The notes beneath the pieces are model-generated. The model saw only the letters and a program-made list of their open reading frames with translations, searched no databases and was not told the DNA's origin. A stretch of DNA of 64,000 nt from contig NZ_CP033325.1 in the NCBI RefSeq assembly GCF_003710105.1, positions 3,100,001 to 3,164,000 on the forward strand, read 5' to 3'. This DNA is from Georgenia faecalis (GTDB lineage: Bacteria > Actinomycetota > Actinomycetes > Actinomycetales > Actinomycetaceae). Shown piece by piece: positions 48,048-58,110 of this stretch (positions are counted from its first letter, which is position 1; each line of letters begins with the position of its first letter). A program made the translations under genes and the position numbers.

Positions 48048-50237
48048 CTAGGACGTGGGGCGTACCCGGCCTGAGTGCTGCGGCCGCAAGCGCGCCCACA
48101 CGGCCTTGCCGCCCGGCGTCGGGCGCCAGCCCCAGTCCGCGAGGCGGTCGATGATGTGCAGGCCGAACCCGCCGACCCGGCCGCTGTGCCGCTCCCGGGT
48201 CACGGGCGGGGCGGGGTTGCCGTCCTCGACCTCGATGCGCAGGCCGTCCCCGGTGTCCTCCAGGCGGAGGTCGACGCGCCCCCAGCCGTGCATGACGGCG
48301 TTGGCGACGAGCTCGGAGACGACGAGCTCGGCGGCCGCGGTGTCCTCGATGCCCCAGGCCTGGCAGGCGCGCAGGAGCGCGTGCCGGGAGCGGGAGATGG
48401 TCTGCGGGTCCACCGGCATCTGCCAGCGCCGCTGGCGGGGGCTCACCCAGGACCTCGGCTCGTCCCCGACCGGGTCGGGGACCCGGACGATGACGACGGC
48501 GACGTCGTCCTCGGGTGCCTCGGCGAGGCGCAGGAGCAGCTCCTCGCCCACGCCCGCCGCGTCCGGGGTGTCGATGGCCGCGCACACCCGGGTGAGGGCC
48601 TCGACGCCGTCCCGCATGGTGCGGTTGCGGCGCTCGACGAGGCCGTCGGTGTAGAAGACGAGGACGTCCCCGGGCTCGGCGCGCTCGTGCGCGGTCTGCC
48701 GGGGGCGGTTGCCGAAGCCGATGAGCGCGCCGCCGGCGCCGTCGAGGCTGCGGACGTCGCCGCCGCGCACGAGGAGCGGGGGCAGGTGACCGGCTCGGCT
48801 GTACGCGATGTCCCACGCCCCGTCCCCCAGTGGGGTGAGGGCCGCGTACACCAGGGAGGCCGAGCGGGGGATCCGCATGCCGGCGATGAGCCGGTCCACG
48901 CGCTCGAGGACCGTCCCGGGGTCCCCGAACTCGGCGGAGTAGGCGCGCACCACGGACCGGAGCTGCCCCATCGACGCGGCGGCCTCGACGTCGTGGCCGA
49001 CGACGTCGCCGATGACCAGGCCCACGGTCTGCCCGGCGCTCTGCAGCACGTCGTACCAGTCGCCGCCGACCTGGGCGTGCTCGGCGTTCGGGGAGTAGTA
49101 CGTCCACACGTCCAGGCCGGAGATCTCCGCCTGCTCCGGCAGCATCGCCCGCTGCAGGGTCTCCGCGAGCCGGTGCTCCCGGTCGTAGAGGTAGGAGTTG
49201 TCCATCGCCATGCCCACGCGCCGCGCGACGAGCTCGAGCACCGTCGTCACGTCCCCGGCGAGGGCGTCGGGGTTGCGGTCGTCGTCGCGGGCCCCCTCGG
49301 CCCAGGGGTCGGCCTCGCGGTGCGTCACCGCGAGCAGGCCGAGCACGCGCTGGCGGCCGAGCACCGGCAGGACGGTGGCGATGACGTCGGCGCCGTCGTG
49401 AGCGGCCCGGACGAGGGCGATGAGCTCGGCGGTCACCGTCCCGGGCTCGGGGTCAACGGCGGTGTCGATGTCGATCGTGCGCATCCGCGAGTCGAGGAGC
49501 AGGTCACGAACCGGGTCCTCGACGTCCGGGCTCAGCTGGGCGATACGGCGCAGGTCGCGGGTCCGCTGCGGCTCGCCGCCGAGGTCGTCGACCTCGTGCA
49601 GCGTCGGCCCGTCGACGTAGAACGCCGCCCACCCGACGACCCGCCGCATGAGGAGCGCGGCGATGTCGCCGAGCGGGGCGTTCGAGGCGGTGTCGGCCAG
49701 GATGTCGGAGACCCGGGCGACGAGGCTCAGCCCGAGCCGCGCGCGCTGGTCGGCCCCCGCGCGGGCGAGCGCACCCGCCGTCGTCTCCACGTCCTCCGAC
49801 ATGTCGCGCGCGGTGAGGAGCCAGCGGACCCCGCCGTCACCGACGGGGCCGAGCGGGGTCATCGACACCTCGGCGGGGTAGAGGAACCCGTCGCGGCGCC
49901 GCACGGTGGTGTGCTGGGTGAACGGGCGCCGCTCGGCGAGCGCCCGGCGGGCGGGTGCGGCGGCGTCCAGGCCCATCCAGTCGCTGACCCGTCCCTGCGT
50001 GAGGTCGGCGCGGTCATACCCGCTCATCGCCAGGCCGGCCGGGTTCATCCACGCCACGGTCCACTGGTCGAGGGGCGCGTCCGCGTCCATGTCGACGACC
50101 GCCACGAGCCCGGGCATCGCCTCGAGCGCGGCGACGGCAAAGGATTCCGCGGGGTCGGCGAAGGTGGCTCCGTCACCCGCGTCCGGCGGAACGGTGGACC
50201 CGTCCGCGGACGCGCGAGGGTGCGCGGGGTTGACCAT
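48048..50237 (-). CDS. PAS-GAF-SpoIIE phosphatase fused to an RsbW-like kinase domain
   Basis: The 729-residue protein has, in order, a PAS domain (about 35-135, VAWMNPAGLAMSGYDRADLTQGRV), a GAF-like domain (about 150-330) and an SpoIIE/PP2C domain (about 345-565). The SpoIIE domain carries VGGDWYDV, GDVVGHDVEAAASM and EDDVAVVIV, keeping the metal aspartates. The C-terminal HATPase domain (about 590-720) shows ELVANAVMHG, IEVEDGNPAPP and GGFGLHII. It could both dephosphorylate STAS proteins and phosphorylate or bind them, under control of signals sensed by PAS/GAF. No membrane segment is present. GGAGG lies 5 nt before the ATG. It lies between two STAS genes, one convergent, one divergent. 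Confidence 0.9.
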   Translation of the reverse strand: MVNPAHPRASADGSTVPPDAGDGATFADPAESFAVAALEAMPGLVAVVDMDADAPLDQWTVAWMNPAGLAMSGYDRADLTQGRVSDWMGLDAAAPARRALAERRPFTQHTTVRRRDGFLYPAEVSMTPLGPVGDGGVRWLLTARDMSEDVETTAGALARAGADQRARLGLSLVARVSDILADTASNAPLGDIAALLMRRVVGWAAFYVDGPTLHEVDDLGGEPQRTRDLRRIAQLSPDVEDPVRDLLLDSRMRTIDIDTAVDPEPGTVTAELIALVRAAHDGADVIATVLPVLGRQRVLGLLAVTHREADPWAEGARDDDRNPDALAGDVTTVLELVARRVGMAMDNSYLYDREHRLAETLQRAMLPEQAEISGLDVWTYYSPNAEHAQVGGDWYDVLQSAGQTVGLVIGDVVGHDVEAAASMGQLRSVVRAYSAEFGDPGTVLERVDRLIAGMRIPRSASLVYAALTPLGDGAWDIAYSRAGHLPPLLVRGGDVRSLDGAGGALIGFGNRPRQTAHERAEPGDVLVFYTDGLVERRNRTMRDGVEALTRVCAAIDTPDAAGVGEELLLRLAEAPEDDVAVVIVRVPDPVGDEPRSWVSPRQRRWQMPVDPQTISRSRHALLRACQAWGIEDTAAAELVVSELVANAVMHGWGRVDLRLEDTGDGLRIEVEDGNPAPPVTRERHSGRVGGFGLHIIDRLADWGWRPTPGGKAVWARLRPQHSGRVRPTS

Positions 50238-50321
50238 CTCCACCTCCGATCGTCTAGCGTTCCCTACGATGCCGTCTAAAGGCGCACGACGCACGTGCGC
50301 GCCAGACGGGGAGGAGCAACT

Positions 50322-50717
50322 GTGCGCGACCCCAACAGCACATCGGCGCCGGGAACCGGCGCCCCTACCGGCACCGAGTCGGGCTCGGTCCACCTCATGG
50401 TCGCCGCCGAGCGCACCCGGATGGTCCTGTCCGGTGAGATCGACGTCTCACTGAGCGCCGAGCTCGTCGAGGCCGTCACCGAGGCCGAGGAGGCCGGCCG
50501 GCCCGTGGAGATCGACGCCCGGCACGTCACCTTCATGGACTCCTCCGGTGTCGCCCTGCTCGCGCGACTGGCCCACCGCGCCCCGGGGCGCCTGGCGATC
50601 ATCCAGCCGCCCGACGTCGTGCGGTTCCTGCTCGAGGTCACCCACATCGGTGAGGTCGTCGACGTCCTCGAGGAGGACCCCGGCTTCCCGGAGGACACCG
50701 GCGTCGACGCCGAGTAG
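50322..50717 (+). CDS. Second STAS-domain anti-sigma factor antagonist-like protein
   Basis: The 131-residue protein has a 25-residue Ser/Thr/Gly tail, then a STAS domain: MVLSGEIDVSLSAELVEAV, IDARHVTFMDSSGVALLARL with the target Ser of DSSG near 84, and an acidic tail. The GTG at 50322 has GGAGG 7 nt upstream. It is divergent from the SpoIIE gene (84-nt gap). A +strand TACGAT (50268-50273) could be its -10. It differs enough from the first STAS protein to act in a different switch. Confidence 0.88.
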   Translation: MRDPNSTSAPGTGAPTGTESGSVHLMVAAERTRMVLSGEIDVSLSAELVEAVTEAEEAGRPVEIDARHVTFMDSSGVALLARLAHRAPGRLAIIQPPDVVRFLLEVTHIGEVVDVLEEDPGFPEDTGVDAE

Positions 50718-50727
50718 CCACCTACGA

Positions 50728-50761
50728 CGATGGCCCGGCCGCACCAGCGGCCGGGCCATCG
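50728..50761. terminator. Bidirectional terminator between STAS gene and fba
   Basis: Perfect 15-bp stem, CGATGGCCCGGCCGC (50728-50742) and complement (50747-50761), with loop ACCA, between convergent stops. Confidence 0.75.
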
Positions 50762-50767
50762 CGCGTC

Positions 50768-51790
<1,023 letters not shown>

Positions 51791-51844
51791 GGATGGGCCT
51801 CCACTTCGGTGGTGTACAGGGGGTCGTGGTCGTCACCGATTGTG

Positions 51845-52567
51845 TCACGCCAGCCCGGTCGCGGCCTGGGACGTCCCGCCCAGCGGAGCCGTCCCGGCGT
51901 GCTGGAGGATCCACGCGTGCATCGCGACGGCCGCGGCGGCACCGACGTTGATGGACCGGGTCGAGCCGTACTGGGTGATGTGCAGGACCTCGGAGCACCC
52001 GGCGATCGCCTCGGGGCTCAGCCCGGCCGACTCCTGCCCGAAGAGCAGGACGCAGCGCTCGGGCAGCGCCCGGTGCTCGAGCGGGCGGGACCCGGGGACG
52101 TTGTCGATCCCGATGACGGGAATCCCCTCCGCGGCCGCCCAGGCGAGGAGCGCCGGGGCGTCCGGGTGGTGGTGCAGGTGCTGGTAGCGGTCGGTGACCA
52201 TCGCCCCGCGCCGGTTCCACCGGCGCCGCCCGACGATGTGCACGCCGGCGACCGCGAAGGCGTTCGCCGTGCGCACCACCGAGCCGATGTTGAGGTCGTG
52301 GGCGAAGTTCTCGATCGCCACGTGCAGGGGGTGCCGCCGGGCGTCGATGTCGGCGACGATCGCCTCGATGCGCCAGTAGCGGTAGCGGTCGACGACGTTG
52401 CGGCGGTCCCCGGTGGCGAGGAGCTCGGGGTCGTAGCGCGGGTCGTCGGGCCACGCCTGCGGTCCGCCGGGCCACGGCCCGACGCCCACCTCCGACGCAG
52501 GCCGGAGCTCCCGCCGCTCCGCCTCCGGCCGCTCCGCCTCCGGCTCATGCCGCTCGGGGGCCGTCAT
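51845..52567 (-). CDS. TrmH/SpoU-family RNA 2'-O-methyltransferase
   Basis: The 240-residue SPOUT protein shows the three family motifs: NIGSVVRTANAF (motif 1), VLLFGQESAGLS (motif 2) and GSTRSINVGAAAAVAMH (motif 3), forming the knotted AdoMet site. The N-terminal ~50 residues are Glu/Arg/Pro-rich. It probably methylates a ribose in tRNA or rRNA; the target cannot be read. The ATG overlaps the LemA stop as ATGA. Confidence 0.88.
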   Translation of the reverse strand: MTAPERHEPEAERPEAERRELRPASEVGVGPWPGGPQAWPDDPRYDPELLATGDRRNVVDRYRYWRIEAIVADIDARRHPLHVAIENFAHDLNIGSVVRTANAFAVAGVHIVGRRRWNRRGAMVTDRYQHLHHHPDAPALLAWAAAEGIPVIGIDNVPGSRPLEHRALPERCVLLFGQESAGLSPEAIAGCSEVLHITQYGSTRSINVGAAAAVAMHAWILQHAGTAPLGGTSQAATGLA

Positions 52568-53178
52568 GCCGGTGCGGTGCGGCCCGCCCCGCCGTCCTCG
52601 TCGGGCGCCGCGTAGGTCACCGCGGGCGCCAGCCGGACGACCGGGTCGCTCGCCTGGAAGTACTCCGCCGGGCCGAAGCCGAGGACCCGCGCGACGAGCG
52701 CGGCCGGGAAGGCGGTGACGCGCGTGTTGAGCTGGCGGACGTTCGCGTTGTAGAAGCGACGGCCCGCGGCGATACGGTCCTCGGTGTTCGTCAGCTCCGA
52801 CTGGAGGGCGAGGAAGTCCTCGCGGGTACGCACCTCGGGGTGCGCCTCGGCGACGGCGAAGAGCCGCCCGAGCGCGGCGGTCAGGGCGTTCTCCTGCTCG
52901 GCCTGCCGCGCGGGTCCCACCCCCGGTGCCGCCGCCTCGGCGCGGGCGCGGTCGACGTCGGCCAGCACCTCGCGCTCGGGGCCGGTCACGGCCCCCACGG
53001 TCCGGACGAGGAGGGGGACGACGTCGTGGCGACGCTCGAGCTCGACGTCGACCTGGCGCCAGGCCTCCTCGACGAGGACGCGCATCCGCGCGAACCGGTG
53101 GTACGTCGTCGCCACCCAGGCGACGGCGCCGAGGACGAGCAGCCCGAGCACGACGAGCGTGATGGTCCAGGCGTCCAC
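52564..53178 (-). CDS. LemA family protein
   Basis: The 204-residue protein has one N-terminal membrane helix (TITLVVLGLLVLGAVAWVATTY) and a helical cytoplasmic or surface domain with the LemA signature EEAWRQVDVELERRHDVVPLLVRTV, ENALTAALGRLFAVAEAHPEVRT and NTEDRIAAGRRFYNANVRQLNTRVTAFPA. Family function is unsettled. The GTG start (53176-53178) has GGAAGG about 9 nt upstream. Confidence 0.9.
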   Translation of the reverse strand: MDAWTITLVVLGLLVLGAVAWVATTYHRFARMRVLVEEAWRQVDVELERRHDVVPLLVRTVGAVTGPEREVLADVDRARAEAAAPGVGPARQAEQENALTAALGRLFAVAEAHPEVRTREDFLALQSELTNTEDRIAAGRRFYNANVRQLNTRVTAFPAALVARVLGFGPAEYFQASDPVVRLAPAVTYAAPDEDGGAGRTAPA

Positions 53179-53235
53179 GGATACCCGCCTTCCGTCGTCA
53201 GGAGTCTCGCGGCTGCGATTGAACCACAGCGGGCC

Positions 53236-53808
53236 TCAGGCGAGCCCGAGGTCGGCGAGGCCCAGCGCGGCCAGGTACGGCACGCCGGCGGCCTCGATCC
53301 GCTCGCGGGCGCCGGTGTCCCGGTCGACGACGACGGCGACGCCGAGCACGTGGGCGCCCGCCTCGCGCAGGGCCTCGATGGCGGTGAGCGGGCTGCCGCC
53401 GGTGGTGGAGGTGTCCTCGAGGACGACCACCCGCCGGCCCGCGACGTCCGGGCCCTCGATGCGGCGCTGCATGCCGTGCGCCTTGGCCTCCTTGCGCACG
53501 ACGAACGCGTCGACGTCGAGCCCGCGCGAGGCGGCGGCGTGGAGGATTGCGGCGGCGACCGGGTCCGCGCCCATGGTGAGGCCGCCGACGGCGTCCACCT
53601 CGCCGGCCCCGAGGCCGGCCTCCTCGAGGAGGTCGAGCATGACGTGCCCGACGAGCGGCGCGGCCTCGTGGTGGAGGGTGACGCGGCGCAGGTCGACGTA
53701 GTAGTCGGAGGTGAGGCCGCTGGAGAGGGTGACCGCGCCCCGGACGACGGCGAGCGTGCTGACGAGCTCGGCGAGGCGGCGGCGGTGGGAGTCGTTGCCG
53801 AAGTTCAC
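53236..53808 (-). CDS. pyrE: Orotate phosphoribosyltransferase
   Basis: The 190-residue enzyme transfers phosphoribose from PRPP to orotate. The PRPP motif is VVVLEDTSTTGGSPLTAIEAL (near 128-148). SSGLTSDYYVDLRRVTL and VGGLTMGADPVAAAI are OPRTase blocks. The usual catalytic Lys region is VVRKEAKAHG. The GTG start overlaps the SDR stop (GTGA). Confidence 0.93.
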   Translation of the reverse strand: MNFGNDSHRRRLAELVSTLAVVRGAVTLSSGLTSDYYVDLRRVTLHHEAAPLVGHVMLDLLEEAGLGAGEVDAVGGLTMGADPVAAAILHAAASRGLDVDAFVVRKEAKAHGMQRRIEGPDVAGRRVVVLEDTSTTGGSPLTAIEALREAGAHVLGVAVVVDRDTGARERIEAAGVPYLAALGLADLGLA

Positions 53809-54635
53809 GCGGGCAGGCTATCGGCTCCGGCGTCGGGAGCGGCCGGGGTGCCCGTGGCCAGCGACGGCCCCCGCCGCCGCGGCCCGGCCGCCGAGCGCAC
53901 CACGGCCCGCGGGGCGAGGCGGAGGAACGCGGAGACGGCGCGGTAGCGCAGCGAGGGCGTGACGACGACGGCCCCGCGCCGCACCCCGGCGAGGGCGGCC
54001 TCGGCGACCCGGGCGGCGTCGATCCAGGCGAGCTCGGGCCAGGCGTCGGTGCGCATCTGGGCGCGGGAGTGGAACTCCGTGTGCACGAGGCCCGGGCACA
54101 GCACCGTCGCGGTGACGCCGGTCCCGGCGAGCTCGGCGGCCAGGGACTCGGTGAAGGTCCGCACCCAGGCCTTGTGGGCGGCGTAGGTGCCCATGGTGGT
54201 GAGGGCCGCGACGGAGGAGACGTTGAGCACGGCGCCGCGACCGCGCGCCACCATGGCGCCCGTGGCGGCGTGGCTGAGGACCATGACGGCGCGCACCATG
54301 ACGTCCAGGGCGCCCTCCTCCCGGCCGATGTCGCCGCCGACGAAGCGCTGGCGCAGCGCGAAGCCCGCGTTGTTGACGAGGAGGTCGACCGGGCGCTCCG
54401 TGCTGCGCAGGCGCTCGGCCACGCGGTCGAGCGCCCGCCGGTCGGCAAGGTCCGCGGGCAGCACCTCGACCTCGATCGCCGCCGCGGCCCGGAGCTGGGC
54501 GGCGAGCGCCTCGAGCCGGTCGGCGTCGCGCGCGACGAGGACGAGGTGGTGGTGCCCGGCCGCGAGCGCCCAGGCGATCTCCAGCCCGATGCCCGACGTC
54601 GCACCGGTGACGAGCGCTGTTCCTCTGCGTGCCAT
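53805..54635 (-). CDS. Short-chain dehydrogenase/reductase
   Basis: The 276-residue SDR has TGATSGIG for NADP binding, NNAGF, NVSSVAALTTMGTYAAHKAW with Ser and Tyr-x3-Lys, and PGLVHTEFHSR. RDADRLE after strand 2 favours NADP(H). It belongs to the classical DltE/YqjQ-like group; the substrate is unknown. TACCCT (54642-54647) ends 6 nt before the ATG, fitting a leaderless message that also carries pyrE. Confidence 0.88.
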   Translation of the reverse strand: MARRGTALVTGATSGIGLEIAWALAAGHHHLVLVARDADRLEALAAQLRAAAAIEVEVLPADLADRRALDRVAERLRSTERPVDLLVNNAGFALRQRFVGGDIGREEGALDVMVRAVMVLSHAATGAMVARGRGAVLNVSSVAALTTMGTYAAHKAWVRTFTESLAAELAGTGVTATVLCPGLVHTEFHSRAQMRTDAWPELAWIDAARVAEAALAGVRRGAVVVTPSLRYRAVSAFLRLAPRAVVRSAAGPRRRGPSLATGTPAAPDAGADSLPA

Positions 54636-54725
54636 GGCCCGAGGGTAGGCCGGGCGGGCGCGCGTCGGCACCCGGCCGAACACGCGGCGCGGAGGCGGGG
54701 CCGCGGCGAGGTAGCGTCGATGCCC

Positions 54726-55508
54726 ATGCGCCTGGCGACCTGGAACGTGAACTCGATCCGTACGAGGGTGGACCGGGTGGTGGCGTTCCTCGAGCGCTCC
54801 GGCACCGACGTCCTCGCCATGCAGGAGACGAAGTGCCGGGACGACCAGTTCCCGCTCGCCGCCTTCACCGCCGCCGGCTACGAGGTGGCGCACCACGGGC
54901 TGAGCCAGTGGAACGGCGTCGCCGTCGCCTCCCGGGTGGGCCTGTCCGACGTCGAGGTCGGCTTCCCGGACATGCCCACGTGGGGCGACCCGCCGGCCGC
55001 GGAGGCGCGGGCGCTGGGGGTGAGCGTCGCCGGCGTGCGGGTGTGGAGCCTGTACGTCCCCAACGGCCGCGAGCTTACCGACCCGCACTACGTCTACAAG
55101 CTCGACTGGCTGGCGGCCCTGCGGACCGCCGCCGCCGAGCAGCTCGTGCGGGACCCGGGGGCGCAGGTGGCCCTCGTCGGCGACTGGAACATCGCCCCGC
55201 GGGACGAGGACGTGTGGGACATGACCGCCTTCGCGGGCTCGACGCACGTCTCGGGCCCCGAGCGCGCGGCCTTCGCCGCCCTGCTCGACGCGGGCTACAC
55301 CGAGGTGACCCGCCCCTACACGCCGGGCGCGTACTCCTACTGGGACTACCAGCGCCTGCGGTTCCCCCGCAACGAGGGGATGCGGATCGACCTCGCCCTC
55401 GCCTCCCCCGCGCTGGCGGCGCGGGTGCGCGGGGCGCACATCGACCGGGACGAGCGCAAGGGCAAGGGCGCGAGCGACCACGTGCCCGTCGTCGTCGACC
55501 TCGACTGA
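54726..55508 (+). CDS. xthA: Exodeoxyribonuclease III (AP endonuclease)
   Basis: The 260-residue enzyme has the EEP fold of Xth: MRLATWNVNSIRTR, LAMQETKC with catalytic Glu, YVPNG, GDWNIAP, FRNEGMRIDL-like PRNEGMRIDLAL and ASDHVPVVVDL. It cleaves at abasic sites and trims 3' ends in base-excision repair. TAGCGT (54712-54717) lies 8 nt before the ATG at 54726; a second in-frame ATG at 54720 would be only 2 nt from the box. Confidence 0.94.
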   Translation: MRLATWNVNSIRTRVDRVVAFLERSGTDVLAMQETKCRDDQFPLAAFTAAGYEVAHHGLSQWNGVAVASRVGLSDVEVGFPDMPTWGDPPAAEARALGVSVAGVRVWSLYVPNGRELTDPHYVYKLDWLAALRTAAAEQLVRDPGAQVALVGDWNIAPRDEDVWDMTAFAGSTHVSGPERAAFAALLDAGYTEVTRPYTPGAYSYWDYQRLRFPRNEGMRIDLALASPALAARVRGAHIDRDERKGKGASDHVPVVVDLD

Positions 55509-55536
55509 CCGCCGGCTCCGGCTCCGGCCGGCGGTG
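55509..55536. terminator. Hairpin between xthA and the patatin gene
   Basis: ACCGCCGG (55509-55516) pairs with CCGGCGGT (55529-55536), loop 12 nt, between convergent stops. Confidence 0.45.
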
Positions 55537-55557
55537 CGGGACGGCGGCCGGGCCGGC

Positions 55558-57210
55558 TCAGGCCGGCTCGTCCCCGTCCGTCCACGACGGCTCGGCGGGA
55601 ACGGGGAAGGCGTGCCGCTCCCAGGTGCGCCACCACTGGTCGGCGCCCGCAGGCAGCAGCTCGGGCGGGATCTCGGCGAGCTGGTCCCGCAGCGCTCGCT
55701 TGCCCGCGGGGATCCCCGCGGCGGCCTCGACGTTCCTGTGCCCCGGCGCGAAGGCCTGCTCCTCCAGCTCCCACAGGCGGCGCCGCAGGCGGATGACGTC
55801 CGCGGTGCGGGCGACGACGTCGGGGCCGGCACCCGTGTGCACCTCCGCCGCGCGGACGTACCCGTAGTCCATGCTCAGCGCCACGAGCCCCGGGGTGACC
55901 GTGAGGCTGTCGTGGATGTCGAACTCCGGCTCGATGACGACGGCCCCCGCCCGCCGGGCCTGGGCCACCTCGTCACGCAGGACCTCGTGGGCCATGATCC
56001 CCGCCGTGCTGCGCAGGAGGATGCTGAGCATGTCCCGGTCGGCGAAGCTGTCCTCCCGGTCCACGCTGGGCTGCCCGGCGACGACGGCGTAGCAGGTGCC
56101 CACCCCGAGGTGCTCGAAGGCCGTCTCGACGGGGAGCGACTCGCGCACGCCGCCGTCGACGTAGTGCTCCCCGTCGAGCTCCACCGGCGGGAACACCATG
56201 GGGATCGAGCAGGAGGCGCGCACGGCGAGGTCGAGGGGCACGACGGCGCGGCCGGGGAGCGGGGCGTCGTCCCGCCCGACGAGCACGCCGGACTCCGTGA
56301 CGTAGTGCAGCTCGCCGCTCTCCAGGCCGACGACGGCGACCCGCAGGGTGACGCCCGAGCGCGCCACCCGGGCCGGGTCGAAGACGGCAGGGTCGAGGAC
56401 CCCCTCGACGACGGGCCCCGGGCGGAACATCGACCGCTCGGTCCGGGCGCCGGCGAGGATCTGCTCAAGGTCCGCCCCCGCGCGGCCCACCGCGCGCAGC
56501 GTCGCGAGGGCCTCGACGACGCTCGCGGCGCTCCAGGGGGCCGGGAGCGGCCGGCCCCCCGTGGTGGCGGCGACGTGGGCCCCCCGCGGATGACCGTCGG
56601 CGGCCGAGTGTCCGTTCGTGGCCGAGTGTCCGTTCGTGGCCGGGTGACCGTCGGTGGCCGGGTGACCGTTCGTGGCCGGGCGCGCCGCGTAGTCGGTGGG
56701 CGTCGCGGTCCCGGCGCCGTCGGGGGTCGCCGCGGTCCGGGCGCCGTCGCGGGCGGCGCTCGCGGGGCCAGGGGCGGCGCCGGGCCGGGTACGCGCGCCC
56801 GGCCGCGCCGGGGCGCCCGCCCGTAGGCTCGCGACCCGCGCGAACGAGCGCCCGAGGGCTCCCTGGCGCTGCTCCCGGCGGTCGAAGGCCCGGATCCACA
56901 CCGGGCCCCGGTCCCGCAGGCGCGCGAACCACGGGAGCTCGGCGAACATGTCCGAGGTCTGCGTCATCGCGCGCCACAGCCGTTCGAGGTCGGCGAGGGA
57001 GCGTCGCTGGCCGGCCGGGTCGGCGGACTGTGCGAGCACCGAGGCGAGGACGGACCCGGCCGAGGTGCCCGTGATGACCGACGGCGTGATGCCGACGTGG
57101 TCGTAGAGGTAGCGCAGCGCGCCGATCTGGAAGCTCGCCCGCGCGCCACCGCCGCTGAGGACCAGCCCCACCGGCGCGGCTCCGTCGCCCTCAGGCGGGG
57201 TCGTGGCCAT
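55558..57210 (-). CDS. Patatin-like phospholipase with a repetitive linker
   Basis: The 550-residue protein has the patatin dyad: oxyanion loop LVLSGGGARASFQIGAL (about 16-32), nucleophile motif GTSAGS (near 48-53) and DGG in YVDGGVRESLPVE with catalytic Asp. These are split by a long insertion (about 130-215) of Arg/Ala/Pro and repeated ATNGHP or ATNGHS hexapeptides. The rest is a normal RssA/YlbK-like catalytic core. It probably hydrolyses acyl esters of phospholipids. No signal peptide is visible. TACCCT (57217-57222) ends 6 nt before the ATG, fitting leaderless expression. Confidence 0.88.
   Translation of the reverse strand: MATTPPEGDGAAPVGLVLSGGGARASFQIGALRYLYDHVGITPSVITGTSAGSVLASVLAQSADPAGQRRSLADLERLWRAMTQTSDMFAELPWFARLRDRGPVWIRAFDRREQRQGALGRSFARVASLRAGAPARPGARTRPGAAPGPASAARDGARTAATPDGAGTATPTDYAARPATNGHPATDGHPATNGHSATNGHSAADGHPRGAHVAATTGGRPLPAPWSAASVVEALATLRAVGRAGADLEQILAGARTERSMFRPGPVVEGVLDPAVFDPARVARSGVTLRVAVVGLESGELHYVTESGVLVGRDDAPLPGRAVVPLDLAVRASCSIPMVFPPVELDGEHYVDGGVRESLPVETAFEHLGVGTCYAVVAGQPSVDREDSFADRDMLSILLRSTAGIMAHEVLRDEVAQARRAGAVVIEPEFDIHDSLTVTPGLVALSMDYGYVRAAEVHTGAGPDVVARTADVIRLRRRLWELEEQAFAPGHRNVEAAAGIPAGKRALRDQLAEIPPELLPAGADQWWRTWERHAFPVPAEPSWTDGDEPA
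56588..56677. repeat. Five tandem 18-bp repeats in the patatin gene
   Basis: Units at 56588, 56606, 56624, 56642 and 56660 (18 bp each) encode six residues each on the minus strand (ATNGHP, ATDGHP, ATNGHS types). Units 2 and 3 are identical. Copy number can vary without a frameshift. Confidence 0.9.
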
Positions 57211-57228
57211 GGGTCGAGGGTAGGGCGC

Positions 57229-58035
57229 TCACCCGCGCTCGGCGAGGACGGCGTCGGACAGGCGCGGCCACACCCGAGCCGCCCACTCGCCGAAGGGCTC
57301 CGCCCCGAGGAACGCCGTGGCGATCCCGGCGCGCGGGTCCACCCACAGGAAACTGCCCGACTGCCCGAAGTGGCCGAACGTGGCGGGGTCGTTGCCCGCG
57401 CCCGTCCAGTGCGGGGCCTTGCCGTCCCGGATCTCGAAGCCCAGGCCCCAGTCGTTGGGGTCCTGGCGCCCGAACCCGGGCAGGACGCCGGTGAGGCCCG
57501 GGAACGCGACGGTGGTGGCGCGGGCGAACAGCTCGGGCTCGAGCAGCGTGGGGGCGAGGAGCTCGCGGCCGAGGCGCGCGAGGTCGGCGGCGCTGCCGCG
57601 GGCGCCGTGGGCCGGGGACCCCTCGAGGAGGACGGTGCTGAGGCCCAGCGGCATGAGCACGGACTCCTCGAGCCAGTCGCCGAAGTCGGTGCCGACGCCC
57701 TCGGCGACGTGGTCGGCGAGGATCTCGAACCCGCGGTTGCTGTACACCCGCCGCCGCCCGGGCGCCGCGACCGGGGCGTCGGAGTCCGGGCCGACGCCGG
57801 ACGCGTGCGCGAGGAGGTGGGCGAGCGTGGCGCCCGGCGGGCCCACCGGGTCCTCGAGGGCCACGAGGTGGCGCTGGACCGCCACGAGCGCCGCCGCCGC
57901 CGTGAGCAGCTTCGTCACCGAGGCCCAGCGGAAGGACTCGTCGACCTCGCCGTGCGTGCGGATCGGGCCGCGGGCGTCGGTGACGACGACGGCGTGCGGG
58001 AAGGTGAGCTCGGCGGTGCTGGCGAAGGGGTCCAC
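57229..58035 (-). CDS. Beta-lactamase-family serine hydrolase
   Basis: The 268-residue protein is a class C-like hydrolase: SVTKLL carries the Ser-x-x-Lys (near 37-40), YSNRGFEI the Tyr-x-Asn, and GHFGQSGSFLW replaces the usual His-Thr-Gly with HFG. Such cytosolic or secreted enzymes act as esterases or peptidases; without a signal peptide, antibiotic hydrolysis is unlikely. The start is GTG at 58033-58035, since CAGGCT (58042-58047) ends exactly 6 nt upstream. Confidence 0.85.
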   Translation of the reverse strand: MDPFASTAELTFPHAVVVTDARGPIRTHGEVDESFRWASVTKLLTAAAALVAVQRHLVALEDPVGPPGATLAHLLAHASGVGPDSDAPVAAPGRRRVYSNRGFEILADHVAEGVGTDFGDWLEESVLMPLGLSTVLLEGSPAHGARGSAADLARLGRELLAPTLLEPELFARATTVAFPGLTGVLPGFGRQDPNDWGLGFEIRDGKAPHWTGAGNDPATFGHFGQSGSFLWVDPRAGIATAFLGAEPFGEWAARVWPRLSDAVLAERG

Positions 58036-58110
58036 CCGCCCAGCCTGCCGCACGACGTCGGCGCGCCTCCACCCGGGTGCCCCGCTCCCCCGCCTCGTGA
58101 TCATGCAGAA

